A stretch of 64,000 nt of DNA from the NCBI GenBank assembly GCA_018266875.1, contig JAFDZR010000014.1, positions 1 to 64,000 of the forward strand, read 5' to 3'. Below, in pieces: positions 52,715-62,960 of the stretch (the first letter of the stretch is position 1; the number at the start of each line of letters is the position of its first letter). Under the pieces are notes generated by a model. The model made no database searches and had not been told where the DNA came from. It saw only the letters and a list, made by a program, of their open reading frames with translations. The stretch is from Bacteroidota bacterium. Its GTDB lineage: Bacteria > Bacteroidota > Ignavibacteria > Tepidaquicellales > Tepidaquicellaceae. Made by a program: the position numbers and the translations under genes.

Positions 52715-54094
52715 ATGAAATTCAAAACGATCTTTGAACCATTCAAAATCAAGTCAGTCGAGCCCATCACTATGTCAACAGAATCCGAAAGACTTGAATA
52801 TTTAGAACAAGCGGATTACAATCCATTCCGTCTGAATTCTAAAGACGTACTAATAGACTTTCTGACCGACAGCGGTACTTCGGCAATGAGCTCAAAACAG
52901 TGGGCATCACTTATGGATGGAGACGAGGCATATGCCGGATCCAAAAGCTGGATTAAGATGGAAAAGGAAATAAAAGATCTAACAGGTTTCGAGCATATAC
53001 TCCCGACTCACCAGGGAAGAGCCGGGGAAAGGATTTTGTACGGTTATCTGGGGGGAAAGGGGAAAATATTTATCAGCAACACTCATTTTGACACAACCCG
53101 CGCAAACATTGAATATTCAGGAGCGGAAGCAATTGACATTCCGATTCCGGAATCCGCAGAACCAATGCTGTCACATCCTTTCAAAGGGAATATGGATACT
53201 GATAAGCTGAAAGAGTTACTGAAAAATCACAGCAGTGAAGAGATCGGCGGAGTCATTCTTACCGTGACAAACAACAGCGGAGGCGGGCAGCCGGTCAGTA
53301 TGAAAAATGCAATTGAGGTCAGCAACCTTTGCAAAAAGTTCAATGTGAAATTTTTCCTGGACTGCTGCAGAATAGCGGAGAATTCATATTTCATTAAAAC
53401 AAGAGAACCCGGTTACAGGAGAATGTCTTACAGAAATATCGCCCGTGAAATGTTTTCGCTTGCTGACGGATGCGTCATGAGCGCAAAGAAAGACGGACTC
53501 GTAAATATGGGAGGATTTCTTGCTTTAAAAGACAAGGATCTTTCAGACGCATGCACCAATCTTCTAATAATCACCGAAGGCTTTGTAACTTACGGGGGAT
53601 TATCGGGAAGGGACATGGAAGCAATTTCGCTCGGACTGCGCGAAGTGTTTGACGAGGATTATCTCAAATACCGGATCAGAAGCACTGAATACCTCGGAGA
53701 AATGCTTTACAGGATGGGAATCCCGCTTATATGGCCAATCGGCGGTCATGCAGTTTATATTGACGCAAAGTCATTTTATCAGCACATTCCTGTTGATCAG
53801 TATCCGGGACAGGCGCTGGTCTGCGAATTATATATCAAAGGCGGAATACGTTCGGTTGAGATCGGTTCGGTAATGTTTGGCAAATATGATGAAGACGGCG
53901 ATCTGATTCCCGCTCCTAATGAACTTGTAAGACTTGCAATTCCAAGAAGAGTATATACTCAAAGTCACATAGAATACGTGATCGAAGTTTTCAAACTGCT
54001 TTTAGAAGAAAGGGATTCTGTAAAAGGATTTGAAATCACAGAGGAGTCAGAATTTCTGAGACACTTCACTGCAAAATTCAGGAGGGTCAGTTAA
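52715..54094 (+). CDS. tnaA: Tryptophanase (tryptophan indole-lyase)
   Basis: A 459-residue PLP beta-lyase. The PLP lysine is K259 in 'SAKKDGLVNMGGF'. The family also includes tyrosine phenol-lyase, so I compared deciding residues. Asp126 ('HFDTTRA') matches tryptophanase Asp137, where phenol-lyase has Thr. Ile in 'SVEIGS' matches tryptophanase, where phenol-lyase has the substrate-binding Arg. His450 ('LRHFTAKF') matches tryptophanase His463, where phenol-lyase has Phe. The product is therefore expected to be indole, pyruvate and ammonia. The gene has AGGAG before the ATG and no recognisable tnaC leader peptide. A bidirectional terminator follows. Confidence 0.9.
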   Translation: MKFKTIFEPFKIKSVEPITMSTESERLEYLEQADYNPFRLNSKDVLIDFLTDSGTSAMSSKQWASLMDGDEAYAGSKSWIKMEKEIKDLTGFEHILPTHQGRAGERILYGYLGGKGKIFISNTHFDTTRANIEYSGAEAIDIPIPESAEPMLSHPFKGNMDTDKLKELLKNHSSEEIGGVILTVTNNSGGGQPVSMKNAIEVSNLCKKFNVKFFLDCCRIAENSYFIKTREPGYRRMSYRNIAREMFSLADGCVMSAKKDGLVNMGGFLALKDKDLSDACTNLLIITEGFVTYGGLSGRDMEAISLGLREVFDEDYLKYRIRSTEYLGEMLYRMGIPLIWPIGGHAVYIDAKSFYQHIPVDQYPGQALVCELYIKGGIRSVEIGSVMFGKYDEDGDLIPAPNELVRLAIPRRVYTQSHIEYVIEVFKLLLEERDSVKGFEITEESEFLRHFTAKFRRVS

Positions 54095-54104
54095 AGGAAA
54101 AAGA

Positions 54105-54133
54105 AAAAGTCCTGTATAAATAACAGGACTTTT
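54105..54133. terminator. Bidirectional terminator between tnaA and the carboxylase gene
   Basis: An 11-bp perfect stem (AAAAGTCCTGT at 54105-54115 with ACAGGACTTTT at 54123-54133, 7-base loop). The A/T ends give a U-run in both directions. Confidence 0.88.
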
Positions 54134-54149
54134 TCGGTGTCAATCAGAT

Positions 54150-55691
54150 CTATAAAGGAATATTTCCGTGTTTCTTTCTGGGATTTGAATCTACTTTGTT
54201 TTCAAGAATTTCAAAGTAATAAATAAGTTTTTTTCTGGTATCCTTCGGTTCTATCACATCGTCAATGAATCCCCTTTCTGCAGCAAGATAAGGATTTGCG
54301 AACTTAACAGTGAACTCATCCACTTTTTCCTTAAGAGCAGCTGCTTTATCCTCAGCCGCTTCGATCTCTTTCCTGAAAATAATCTCAGCAGCGCCCTGAG
54401 CTCCCATCACGGCAATCTCGGCTGTTGGCCATGCAAGATTGATGTCGCCTCTGATGTGTTTTGAGTTCATGACATCATAAGCTCCTCCGTATGCTTTTCT
54501 TAAAATAACAGTAATTTTCGGGACAGTTGCTTCACAGAAAGCGTAAAGAAGTTTTGCACCGTGTCTGATCACGCCTCTCCACTCCTGATCGGTTCCTGGC
54601 AAAAACCCGGGAACATCTTCCAGGACTAAAAGCGGGATATTGAAAGCATCACAGAATCTGACGAATCTTGCGCCTTTGATGGATGAATTCAGATCCAGGA
54701 CACCGGCTAGAACCAGCGGCTGATTTGCAACGATCCCGATTGATCTTCCGCCGATCCTTCCGAATCCCACTACAATGTTTTCAGCATATTCCGAATGTAC
54801 CTCAAAGAAAGAATCCTCATCTATCAAAGCAGAGATCACTTCCTTTACATCATATGGCTTGTTTGGATTATCAGGCATGTAAGTATTCAGAAATTCAAGG
54901 TCCTTTTCTCCGCCGCTGTATTCCACCGAAGGAGCGGGATCTACGTTATTGAGAGGAATATATGACACAAGTTTTCTGATGTCCTGATAGCACTGAATTT
55001 CATTTTCAGCGGTAAAGTGACTGACACCGCTTTTTATAGCGTGGGTTCTCGCTCCACCGAGGTCATCGAACGTTACTTCCTCATGAGTTACGGTTTTTAC
55101 AACGTTGGGTCCGGTTACAAACATATAGGATACTTTATCCACCATAAAAACAAAATCGGTTATCGCCGGAGAATAGACCGCTCCTCCAGCGCATGGTCCT
55201 ACAATTGCCGATATCTGCGGTATCACTCCGCTTGAAAGAGTATTTCTCAGAAATATATCTGCATATCCGCCGAGTGAAATAACTCCTTCCTGGATCCTGG
55301 CTCCGCCGCTGTCATTTATTCCGATTACCGGGACACCGATCTTCATGGCGAGATCCATTATCTTGCAGATCTTCTTAGCGTGATATTCAGCCAGCGATCC
55401 GCCGTGGATCGTAAAATCCTGTGAGAATACACAGACCGTTCTTCCGTCAATTTTGCCCGTTCCCGTGATTACTCCGTCTGTATAGAATCTCTGGTTAGCC
55501 AGATCAAAATCATAGGACTGGTGTCTTACGAAAATATCTGTTTCTTCAAAGCTTCCTTCATCAAGCAGAAGCTCCACTCTTTCTCTTGCAGTTAACTTTC
55601 CTTTTTTATGCTGCGAATCAATTCTCTTCTGTCCTCCGCCCTGCAATGCTTCGGATCTTTTGTCTTTTAATTCCTGTAGTTTATCTTTCAT
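54150..55691 (-). CDS. pccB: Acyl-CoA (propionyl-CoA) carboxylase, carboxyltransferase subunit
   Basis: A 513-residue biotin-dependent carboxyltransferase with two crotonase-like halves. It shows '[19 protein letters not shown]', oxyanion loops '[22 protein letters not shown]' and '[15 protein letters not shown]', and in the second half '[29 protein letters not shown]' and '[40 protein letters not shown]'. This is the PccB/MmdA type, acting on propionyl- or methylmalonyl-CoA. The biotin carboxylase and carrier subunits are not in the window, so carboxylase versus decarboxylase cannot be settled. Confidence 0.92.
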   Translation of the reverse strand: MKDKLQELKDKRSEALQGGGQKRIDSQHKKGKLTARERVELLLDEGSFEETDIFVRHQSYDFDLANQRFYTDGVITGTGKIDGRTVCVFSQDFTIHGGSLAEYHAKKICKIMDLAMKIGVPVIGINDSGGARIQEGVISLGGYADIFLRNTLSSGVIPQISAIVGPCAGGAVYSPAITDFVFMVDKVSYMFVTGPNVVKTVTHEEVTFDDLGGARTHAIKSGVSHFTAENEIQCYQDIRKLVSYIPLNNVDPAPSVEYSGGEKDLEFLNTYMPDNPNKPYDVKEVISALIDEDSFFEVHSEYAENIVVGFGRIGGRSIGIVANQPLVLAGVLDLNSSIKGARFVRFCDAFNIPLLVLEDVPGFLPGTDQEWRGVIRHGAKLLYAFCEATVPKITVILRKAYGGAYDVMNSKHIRGDINLAWPTAEIAVMGAQGAAEIIFRKEIEAAEDKAAALKEKVDEFTVKFANPYLAAERGFIDDVIEPKDTRKKLIYYFEILENKVDSNPRKKHGNIPL

Positions 55692-55767
55692 GTCAGTATG
55701 TATTGATTACTTTATTTTATTAATGTGTTGAAAAAAATTTTAAAAAAATTAACAATTCGGAAAAATC

Positions 55768-57078
55768 TTAAATTCTTCTGATCTCCGCCCCGAGATCCCT
55801 GAGCTTAAGATCAATTTCCTCATAACCTCTGTCAATATAAACTGCGCCGTTTACAACTGATTCTCCGCTTGCAATGACTCCTGCAATCAGATATGAAAAT
55901 CCGGCTCTGAGATCCGGAACATTTATTTCCGCTGCCTTCAGAGGCGTGGGTCCTTTAATAACAGCGCTGTGAAAATAGTGAGTGTTTGCAAATCTGCACT
56001 GAAGCCCGCCAAGGCAGGTATCGTAAAGTTCAATTTCAGCTCCCATTTTCTTAAGCTCGCTTACGTATCCGAATCTCTCTTCATATACTGTTTCGTGAAC
56101 AATTGAAATCCCGTTTGCCTGTGTCATAAGAATCACAAACGGCTGCTGCCAGTCTGTCATGAATCCGGGATGAACGTTCGTTTCGATTGGTATTGATTTG
56201 AAAGGACCGTCGTAAAAGAATCTTATTCCTTTTTCCATTATCTCAAATTTACCTCCTACCCTTCTTACCGTATTCAGAAATGTAATCAGATTATCCTGCA
56301 TTGCATTTTCTATAAAGACATCGCCTTTTGACGCAAGTCCGGCGCATGCAAAAGAAGCTGACTGATTTCTGTCAGGTATCACAAAATGTTCAGCGCCGGA
56401 TAATTTATCTACACCTTCAATTGTTATCTTCCTGTCAGTATTGATCTCTATTATCGCCCCCATTTTCTGAAGGAATTTAATGAGATCAATTATCTCAGGC
56501 TCGACGGCAGCGTTTGTAAGAACCGTCCTGCCTTGTGCTAAAGTGCTTGCGATGATAATGTTTTCAGTCGCACCTACACTCGGATAATCCAGTCTTATAT
56601 TATTACCGGTAAGTTTGTCAGCTTCCAGAATAAAATAATTATCCTTTACAGCAACATTGCATCCGAGCTTTTCAAGAGAATCAATATGAAAATTCACTGG
56701 ACGAGAGCCGATCTTACATCCGCCGGGGATCGGGATCTCCGCCTTTCCTGTTCTCAGAAGAAGCGGTCCGGCGAGAAGAATTGCTATTCTGTTTTTATTT
56801 CCCAGATCTTCAGGAATGTGAGCTGTTTTGATCTTCTCTGATCTGACTTTCAGTCTGTCTTCATCAAATTCTATAATGCTGCCAAGCGCTTTGCAGATAT
56901 CTGTTGTAATAGTTAGATCGCTGATCTTGTTAGGAGAATTGTGCAGAATGCACTGCTCGTCAGTAAGAAGCGAAGCAACGAGAAGTTTTGTCGCGGAATT
57001 TTTTGCACCGCTGACTTTAACCCTGCCATGAAGGGGATGTCCTCCCTTTATCAGAAATTTAGTGTTATTATCCGTCAA
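55768..57078 (-). CDS. murA: UDP-N-acetylglucosamine 1-carboxyvinyltransferase
   Basis: A 436-residue enzyme that starts peptidoglycan synthesis by adding enolpyruvate to UDP-GlcNAc. It has 'VSGAKNSATKLLVASLLTD' at 22-40 (Lys and Asn of the active site), the catalytic loop Cys121 in 'IPGGCKIGSRPVNFHID', 'HPGFMTDWQQPF' and the C-terminal 'GYEEIDLKLRDLGAEI'. The loop Cys, target of fosfomycin, is kept, so sensitivity by this criterion is expected. It lies between the two carboxylase genes on the minus strand. Confidence 0.97.
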   Translation of the reverse strand: MTDNNTKFLIKGGHPLHGRVKVSGAKNSATKLLVASLLTDEQCILHNSPNKISDLTITTDICKALGSIIEFDEDRLKVRSEKIKTAHIPEDLGNKNRIAILLAGPLLLRTGKAEIPIPGGCKIGSRPVNFHIDSLEKLGCNVAVKDNYFILEADKLTGNNIRLDYPSVGATENIIIASTLAQGRTVLTNAAVEPEIIDLIKFLQKMGAIIEINTDRKITIEGVDKLSGAEHFVIPDRNQSASFACAGLASKGDVFIENAMQDNLITFLNTVRRVGGKFEIMEKGIRFFYDGPFKSIPIETNVHPGFMTDWQQPFVILMTQANGISIVHETVYEERFGYVSELKKMGAEIELYDTCLGGLQCRFANTHYFHSAVIKGPTPLKAAEINVPDLRAGFSYLIAGVIASGESVVNGAVYIDRGYEEIDLKLRDLGAEIRRI

Positions 57079-57140
57079 TCTTTTTAATCGTAATTATGAA
57101 AATTAAATATCCAGAAAGTATTCGGAGGAAATCAGAATTA

Positions 57141-58094
57141 TCAGTCTTTGAAGAATCCCATGTCTCCGAATTTCTTGATCCTGTTATCAAGGAATTTATC
57201 TTTTTTGATCTTGGAGACGGTATCGAGTTCTTCCAGCAGAACTTTCTTCAGCATTTCAGCGGCCTGAGCATGATCCCTGTGAGCTCCGCCTTCAGGTTCG
57301 TCAACGATCCTGTCAATGATCTTCAGGTCGAGCATGTCTTTTGCTGTAAGCTTAAGTGATTCCGCCGCCTGTTCCTTATAATCCCAGCTTCTCCATAATA
57401 TCGAAGAGCAGGATTCGGGAGAGATCACTGAATACCAGCAGTACTTCAGCATTATAACTCTGTCCCCTATTCCGATTCCAAGAGCCCCGCCTGAAGCGCC
57501 TTCTCCGATTATTGCTACTATTATCGGCACCTTCAGTCCTGACATTTCAAAAAGATTTCTTGCAATCGCTTCGGCCTGTCCTCTTTCTTCAGCTTCAATT
57601 CCCGGAAATGCCCCGGGTGTGTCTATTAATGTAATTACCGGTTTGTCATATTTCTCTGCCAGTTTCATTAATCTCAGCGCTTTTCTGTAACCTTCGGGAT
57701 TCGGCATTCCGAAATTTCTGTAAATATTTGATTTAGTATCTCTTCCCTTCTGCTGTCCGATTATCATTACTGTTCTGTCATCCAGACTTGCAAATCCTCC
57801 GACGATTGCCTTATCATCACCGAAATGTCTGTCACCGTGCAGTTCAACAAAATTCTCCGTCATTAAATAAATGTAATCAAGCGCATATGGTCTTTCCGGA
57901 TGTCTCGCAAGCTGTACAATCTGCCAGGGAGTAAGATTTTCAAAAATTTCCTTTCTGAGCTGGTTTATTCTTTCCTCAAGCTTGCTGATCTCATGCGAAA
58001 TGTCCAGATGGTCGGACATTCTCCTCATCTCCCTGATCTTGTTTTCAAGCGTAATGATCGGTTTTTCTATTTCAAGATAATTCTGTACTGCCAT
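57141..58094 (-). CDS. accA: Acetyl-CoA carboxylase carboxyltransferase subunit alpha
   Basis: A 317-residue subunit for the first step of fatty-acid synthesis. It has '[19 protein letters not shown]', '[40 protein letters not shown]', '[37 protein letters not shown]', '[23 protein letters not shown]' and '[21 protein letters not shown]'. Full length. The start is one base after the glycosyltransferase-fusion stop, so it is probably cotranscribed with the envelope sugar genes. accD is not in the window. Confidence 0.97.
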   Translation of the reverse strand: MAVQNYLEIEKPIITLENKIREMRRMSDHLDISHEISKLEERINQLRKEIFENLTPWQIVQLARHPERPYALDYIYLMTENFVELHGDRHFGDDKAIVGGFASLDDRTVMIIGQQKGRDTKSNIYRNFGMPNPEGYRKALRLMKLAEKYDKPVITLIDTPGAFPGIEAEERGQAEAIARNLFEMSGLKVPIIVAIIGEGASGGALGIGIGDRVIMLKYCWYSVISPESCSSILWRSWDYKEQAAESLKLTAKDMLDLKIIDRIVDEPEGGAHRDHAQAAEMLKKVLLEELDTVSKIKKDKFLDNRIKKFGDMGFFKD

Positions 58095-58095
58095 T

Positions 58096-60051
58096 TTATT
58101 TTTTTTTGAAAATTAAAAAGAAAGTTTTTAATAAAATCTCCGTATCAAGCACAAGCGACTGATTCTTTGCGTAAAATAAATTCATATTCACTATCTCTTC
58201 ATCAGTTATACCTTCATAGGAATTAAGCTGCACAAGCCCTGTCAGTCCCCTCTTTCCTATGAACTGTCTGTCATCAGTCTCGAGCCACACAGGATAACCT
58301 ACAAAACTCGTATTACCTTTGAATACATCAGGAAGAAGCAGCAGCTTTGAGACCTGTTTCGAAGGTTTAAAATTAAAGATCTTTATCATTAATAACATAA
58401 CCGGATAAACCGTTATGAGCAGAATGAAAGACAACACAAGATCAAAAATTCTTTTTAAAAATATATTTAATTTATTATTAATATTATATTCAATTTCTAT
58501 TAAGTTTATCTCATCAATGCTGCTGGTATTTAATTTTGAAAGCATCAGTTCCTTTCCGGATGGAAATATACGGAATCTCACATTCCTGCTGCGCATATCC
58601 CACATTAGATTCAGCATGTCCTCATTTGAAAACAGATTGCCGGAGAATACAACTTCGTCTATCTTGTTAATCGTTATTATTTCCTCAAGCTCTGAAATAT
58701 TGCTCTTTTTTGAGATGTCGGAATAATGAAGTATATTGTATTTGGAGTTGAGCTTGTCTTCTACATTCTGATTGAGCTTATCAGCTCCTACCAGCAGAAG
58801 ATTGACCTTATTAAGAAGTATGTTCTTTGAGATAATGAAAAGATAAAGTTTGTAACCGCCCCGGAATAAAAGCAGGAAAATTATTGACAATACCGTGGAG
58901 GCAAGTATAACTCCTCTTGAGAAAGCATATTCCTTGAAGAAATAAGTTATTGATGAATTGATAAAAAATCCTACAATTACCGCATTAAAGGTATTTCTGA
59001 GTGAGAAGAAATGCTTTTTCGAATATGAACCGAATACAACAAGAGTCAGCAGCCATACAAACACATATACTGAAATGATGAACAAGTAATCTTTATTCGG
59101 GAATATGTCAAACCGGAATTTAACTGAAATAATAAGTGACAGATATAGAAGCAGAATATCCGCAATGGGAAAAATAAAAGTCCTGAAAATTCTCTGCATA
59201 TATGACATTAACTGTCTCCAGTAAATACCGGCCTGCAGCAGCGGGGAAAGGAATCTGGAAAATCCCGTGAAATTTTTTCTTACGAATATTATCATCGCTC
59301 CGTAAAAATTATTCACGTATGACAAATTCGTTTTTCTGGTGCTTTCACCTTTGAAATGGATCGTTGTTACTTCCGGGTAATAGAATATTTTAAAACCGTT
59401 TTTCTTTATCCTGTAACAGAGATCAATGTCTTCTCCGTACATAAAATAGTCCTCATCAAAGAGTCCCGCCTTGTCAAGCACATGTCCGGGTATGAACATA
59501 AAAGCCCCGCAAATTGCATCCACTTCCCAGGTTTTGTTTTCGTCGAGATAAGTAAGATTATATTTCCCGAATACCCTGCTTTCCGGAAATAAAGAAGACA
59601 GTCCGAGTATGCGCGGGATTGCAACCGAAGGGGTTGGAAAACTTCTCTTGCAAGCGGAATCAAGTTTTCCGTTTCCAAGTATCAGCTTTGAAGTTACGGC
59701 TCCGGCATCCTTATTTTCCTCACAGAATTTTATGAGTTTGTTGAAAGTGTTTTCCTCAAGCAGCGTATCGGGATTGAGTATAAGAATGTATTTCCCGTTT
59801 GCCTGCCTTAATGCTATATTATTTGCTTTTGAGAAACCAATATTCCGGGAGTTGCGGATTACTTTTACCTCAGGATAAACCTCTGCAATGTGATCAGAGC
59901 TTCCGTCTATCGAGTTGTTGTCAACGAAAAAAATTTCGAGACTGTGCTCATTGTTGTTCGCTTTGTAAATTGAGGCAATGCAGTTATCGACCAGTTCCTT
60001 TACATTATAATTAACGATCACTACCGAAATGTCAACACTGGAACCGTTCAT
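58096..60051 (-). CDS. GT2 glycosyltransferase fused to a degenerate polyprenyl glycosylphosphotransferase
   Basis: A 651-residue membrane protein. Residues 1-255 are a complete rhamnosyltransferase-like GT2: '[16 protein letters not shown]', 'NPDTLLEEN', and '[34 protein letters not shown]'. Residues 285-420 have four membrane helices, then a CoA-binding-like cytoplasmic domain, then the remains of a WbaP-type transferase: the membrane hairpin '[23 protein letters not shown]' and the tail 'GNTSFVGYP ... [16 protein letters not shown]'. About 55 residues holding the catalytic Asp-Glu dyad and the YKFRSM block are missing, as shown by the intact paralogue encoded at 60833-62218. The second half should therefore not transfer phosphosugars; it may act as an anchor or dimerisation partner. 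Confidence 0.85.
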   Translation of the reverse strand: MNGSSVDISVVIVNYNVKELVDNCIASIYKANNNEHSLEIFFVDNNSIDGSSDHIAEVYPEVKVIRNSRNIGFSKANNIALRQANGKYILILNPDTLLEENTFNKLIKFCEENKDAGAVTSKLILGNGKLDSACKRSFPTPSVAIPRILGLSSLFPESRVFGKYNLTYLDENKTWEVDAICGAFMFIPGHVLDKAGLFDEDYFMYGEDIDLCYRIKKNGFKIFYYPEVTTIHFKGESTRKTNLSYVNNFYGAMIIFVRKNFTGFSRFLSPLLQAGIYWRQLMSYMQRIFRTFIFPIADILLLYLSLIISVKFRFDIFPNKDYLFIISVYVFVWLLTLVVFGSYSKKHFFSLRNTFNAVIVGFFINSSITYFFKEYAFSRGVILASTVLSIIFLLLFRGGYKLYLFIISKNILLNKVNLLLVGADKLNQNVEDKLNSKYNILHYSDISKKSNISELEEIITINKIDEVVFSGNLFSNEDMLNLMWDMRSRNVRFRIFPSGKELMLSKLNTSSIDEINLIEIEYNINNKLNIFLKRIFDLVLSFILLITVYPVMLLMIKIFNFKPSKQVSKLLLLPDVFKGNTSFVGYPVWLETDDRQFIGKRGLTGLVQLNSYEGITDEEIVNMNLFYAKNQSLVLDTEILLKTFFLIFKKK

Positions 60052-60106
60052 TGATTTTTTTTAGAAATGGGAAACAATTCGTGAAATTCATTTCCTGCTC
60101 CGGAGT

Positions 60107-60829
60107 TCATAATTTCCCGAAGATGGATTTGAATTTTAATTTCCAGACCATGAAATATGCTTCATACACTACCTTGCGGGACATTTTGGATTCGCCTTCC
60201 CTTCTGTCTATGAATAATATAGGAACCTCCACAATCTTGAAGCCTTTTTTATACATTTTAAACTTCATCTCTATCTGAAAGGAATATCCGTTAGATCTCA
60301 CTTCATCCAGATTTATCTGCTTAAGCGCGGAAACCCTGTAACACATGAATCCAGCAGTTGTATCCATAACTTTTAATCCTGTAACGGCTCTCGTATAAAC
60401 CGATGCAAGATAACTGAGAATAAGTCTTCTCAAAGGCCAGTTCAGGACAGAAATCCCGTCAATGTATCTTGAGCCGATCACCAGATCAAAACCACTGTCA
60501 ATTTTTTCTATAAATCCTTTAAGATATTTCGGATCGTGAGAAAAATCCGCATCCATTTCAAAAACACAGTCGTAGTTTTCCTTAATAGCATATCTGAATC
60601 CGGCTACGTAAGCCGTGCCGAGTCCTGATTTTTTATCTCTCTTAAGTATGTGAACATGATCGTGATTCAGGTCTTGAACAAGCTTTGCCGTTCCGTCCGG
60701 TGAATTGTCATCCACAACGAGAATACTGAATTCATTTTCTGGATCAGAATTTTTCAGAATCAGCGGGATTATTTTTAAAATATTATCCGCTTCATTGTAT
60801 GTCGGAATTATAACAAGTATTCTTTTCAC
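60107..60829 (-). CDS. Polyprenol monophosphomannose synthase-like GT2
   Basis: A 240-residue soluble GT2 of the DPM1/Ppm1 branch, which charges polyprenyl phosphate with a hexose from a nucleotide sugar. It has 'ILVIIPTYNEADNILKIIPLIL', 'ILVVDDNSPDGTAKLVQDL', 'CVFEMDADFSHDPKYLKGFIEKI' (metal-binding DAD), 'VIGSRYIDG' and 'SYSFQIEMKFKMYKKGFKIVEVPILFIDRREGESKMSR'. No C-terminal membrane helices, so it is the catalytic domain only. It lies between the two phosphotransferase-type genes, with only 3 bases to the upstream one. Confidence 0.9.
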   Translation of the reverse strand: MKRILVIIPTYNEADNILKIIPLILKNSDPENEFSILVVDDNSPDGTAKLVQDLNHDHVHILKRDKKSGLGTAYVAGFRYAIKENYDCVFEMDADFSHDPKYLKGFIEKIDSGFDLVIGSRYIDGISVLNWPLRRLILSYLASVYTRAVTGLKVMDTTAGFMCYRVSALKQINLDEVRSNGYSFQIEMKFKMYKKGFKIVEVPILFIDRREGESKMSRKVVYEAYFMVWKLKFKSIFGKL

Positions 60830-60832
60830 CTG

Positions 60833-62218
60833 TCAGTGACCTTTCATTAAAAGTATTACGATTATGGTATTTATCATGATCTTGAAATCAAGTTTAAGGC
60901 TCATGTTTTCTATATAATAAAAATCAAACTGAAGCTTTGACTTCACATCGTCAACGGATGTATCATATTTATGTTTTATCTGAGCCCATCCGGTAATTCC
61001 CGGTTTCACGGATAATCTTTTATAATAATAAGGTATTTCTTTCTTTAACTGCTCCACAAAAAAAGGTCTCTCAGGTCTCGGACCTATGAGACTCATTTCA
61101 TTTTTCAGTACATTGAACATCTGCGGGATCTCGTCTATGTAAAGTCTTCGGATGAATTTCCCCGTTCCGGTGATTCTCGGATCATTCTCCCCCGCCCATT
61201 CAGGACCGTATTCTTCGGCATTGACTACCATTGACCTGAATTTATACATAATGAAAATCTCTCCCTTCTTTCCAACTCTTTCCTGCTTGTATAATACCGG
61301 TCCCTTTGAAGTGATCTTTATGATAAGGGATATAAGCAGAAGAAAAGGTGACAATATCATCAGAGTCACAGCGGAAATGAATACATCAATAAGTCTTTTA
61401 GTCAGCAGTCCGGCAGGCGACATGATATCCGGCATCACTTCTATAAGCGGTACGCCGTAGATCTGATTTGTCTTTGCCATTCCGCTTACTATCTCATACA
61501 TGTCAGGAAGTATCTTCATGTTAACTTTTTCTTCGCTGCAGTATCTTATCACGTCGATCAGTCTTTCCTTTTCATTGGGTTCAAGCGCAATCAGAATTTC
61601 CGAAATATCTTTCTCCCTGATCAGATTCCTTATTTCAGACAGACTTCCAATACCGGTTCCCGTATCGCCTTTGTTTTTTCCGTTAATGCTGACAAATCCC
61701 TTAAAGCTGTAACCAAGCTGCGGATATTTCTTGATCATGGCTTCGAGTTCAGAAGCCTTTTCCCCGCTTCCGACGATCAATGAATGTCTCAAGCCGATTC
61801 CCTTTTCCAGCAGGTTCCGCTGAATGCTCCTGATAATTATTCTGCCTGTGCTGACGCAGATCACCGTAAGCAGCCAGTATATGAGAATAAGAAATCTCGA
61901 AATTATCGGAGCGTTATTCATCATGTCATCCAGAAATATTAGAAAGAACAGAATAAAACAGCCGAATGATACTGTTTTAAATACTGATGAAAATTCATCA
62001 AACCTGGACCTGACAAACCAGTGCTGATATAATCCGGCAAAGGAAAATATTACAAGCCAGTATAAGTATATAGCAGTGAGCGGTCCCAGGAATGCGGGCG
62101 GATTTGCATATATTATCCATCCCGAATCCACTCTTATGTAATAATAAATCGTCCATGCCAGAGTTATAAAAATAAGATCCGACAGAAATAAAAATATTTT
62201 TTCCTTCCTTTTGGACAA
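60833..62218 (-). CDS. Polyprenyl glycosylphosphotransferase (WbaP/WcaJ-type)
   Basis: A 461-residue membrane enzyme that moves a sugar-1-phosphate onto undecaprenyl phosphate to start surface glycan assembly. Four N-terminal helices (about 8-125), a CoA-binding-like domain near 140-260 ('LIVGSGEKASELEAMIKKYPQLGY'), the re-entrant helix 'KRLIDVFISAVTLMILSPFLL', then the catalytic core 'YKQERVGKKGEIFIMYKFRSMVVNAEEYGP', 'YIDEIPQMFNVLKNEMSLIGPRPERP' and 'VKPGITGWAQIKHKYD'. The Asp-Glu catalytic pair is present. It is the functional counterpart of the degenerate copy encoded at 58096-60051. Confidence 0.95.
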   Translation of the reverse strand: MSKRKEKIFLFLSDLIFITLAWTIYYYIRVDSGWIIYANPPAFLGPLTAIYLYWLVIFSFAGLYQHWFVRSRFDEFSSVFKTVSFGCFILFFLIFLDDMMNNAPIISRFLILIYWLLTVICVSTGRIIIRSIQRNLLEKGIGLRHSLIVGSGEKASELEAMIKKYPQLGYSFKGFVSINGKNKGDTGTGIGSLSEIRNLIREKDISEILIALEPNEKERLIDVIRYCSEEKVNMKILPDMYEIVSGMAKTNQIYGVPLIEVMPDIMSPAGLLTKRLIDVFISAVTLMILSPFLLLISLIIKITSKGPVLYKQERVGKKGEIFIMYKFRSMVVNAEEYGPEWAGENDPRITGTGKFIRRLYIDEIPQMFNVLKNEMSLIGPRPERPFFVEQLKKEIPYYYKRLSVKPGITGWAQIKHKYDTSVDDVKSKLQFDFYYIENMSLKLDFKIMINTIIVILLMKGH

Positions 62219-62232
62219 TTATATTTTTTTAA

Positions 62233-62949
62233 TTAAAAATCGTATCCCGCAGACTTAGCGTCATTGTAAAACATTTTTACTGTATCAAGGGAAAGTTCCT
62301 TAAGATCCTTTCCCACCATTTTCAGTTTTTTTAGAAGATCATTTGTAACTGTAATTATGTGACAGCCGCATTCTTCCGCCTGTATAATATTCAGGAGTTC
62401 CCTTGAACTTGCCCAAAGAAGTTCCACGCTTTCCGAATCCCTGACAATTTCAATATTCTCTTTCATATATGGAATCGGGTCCCTTCCCGTATCGGCTATT
62501 CTGCCTGCAAACACGGATATAATGGAAGGGGTTTTTTTATCGAGACTTTCATATACTTTTTTAACCTGTTCAGTCGTAAGAATTGCAGTCACATTAAGCT
62601 TTAACCCGTTTGAAGATAATTTATTTATAAGTTCATATGACGTCTGATCCTTTGTATTGGTTACGGGAATTTTGATGTAGACATTATCGCCCCAGCCTGC
62701 GATCACATTGGCCTGCCTCTCCATGGATTCAAAATCATCAGTAAATACTTCGAAAGAGATCGGCATGTCCTTAATTTCGGAAAGAACGTTTTTTGCGAAA
62801 GCGACATAATCCTTTACTCCGTCTTTTTTCATAAGAGTGGGATTTGTAGTAAAGCCGGATACTATGCCTTCACTGTAAACTTTTTTCATTTCATCTACAT
62901 TTGCTCCGTCAGCAAATATCTTGATCTTAAGATCATTACCGGTTGTCAT
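62233..62949 (-). CDS. Transaldolase-family enzyme
   Basis: A 238-residue (beta-alpha)8 enzyme of the transaldolase/fructose-6-phosphate aldolase family. It has 'KIFADGANVDEMKKVY', 'VSGFTTNPTLMKKDG', the Schiff-base Lys in 'NVYIKIPVTNT' near residue 93, 'GLKLNVTAILTTEQV' and 'SIISVFAGRIADTGRDP'. It has the short form of TalC/MipB. Transaldolase makes or uses sedoheptulose 7-phosphate, which is the substrate of the sugar isomerase GmhA encoded at the window end; the genes share an operon with 11- and 14-base gaps. Confidence 0.88.
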   Translation of the reverse strand: MTTGNDLKIKIFADGANVDEMKKVYSEGIVSGFTTNPTLMKKDGVKDYVAFAKNVLSEIKDMPISFEVFTDDFESMERQANVIAGWGDNVYIKIPVTNTKDQTSYELINKLSSNGLKLNVTAILTTEQVKKVYESLDKKTPSIISVFAGRIADTGRDPIPYMKENIEIVRDSESVELLWASSRELLNIIQAEECGCHIITVTNDLLKKLKMVGKDLKELSLDTVKMFYNDAKSAGYDF

Positions 62950-62960
62950 TTTTCTTATAA

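Noticed and set aside
52715-54094. Tyrosine phenol-lyase as product name
   Set aside because: The three deciding positions (Asp126, Ile in SVEIGS, His450) match tryptophanase.
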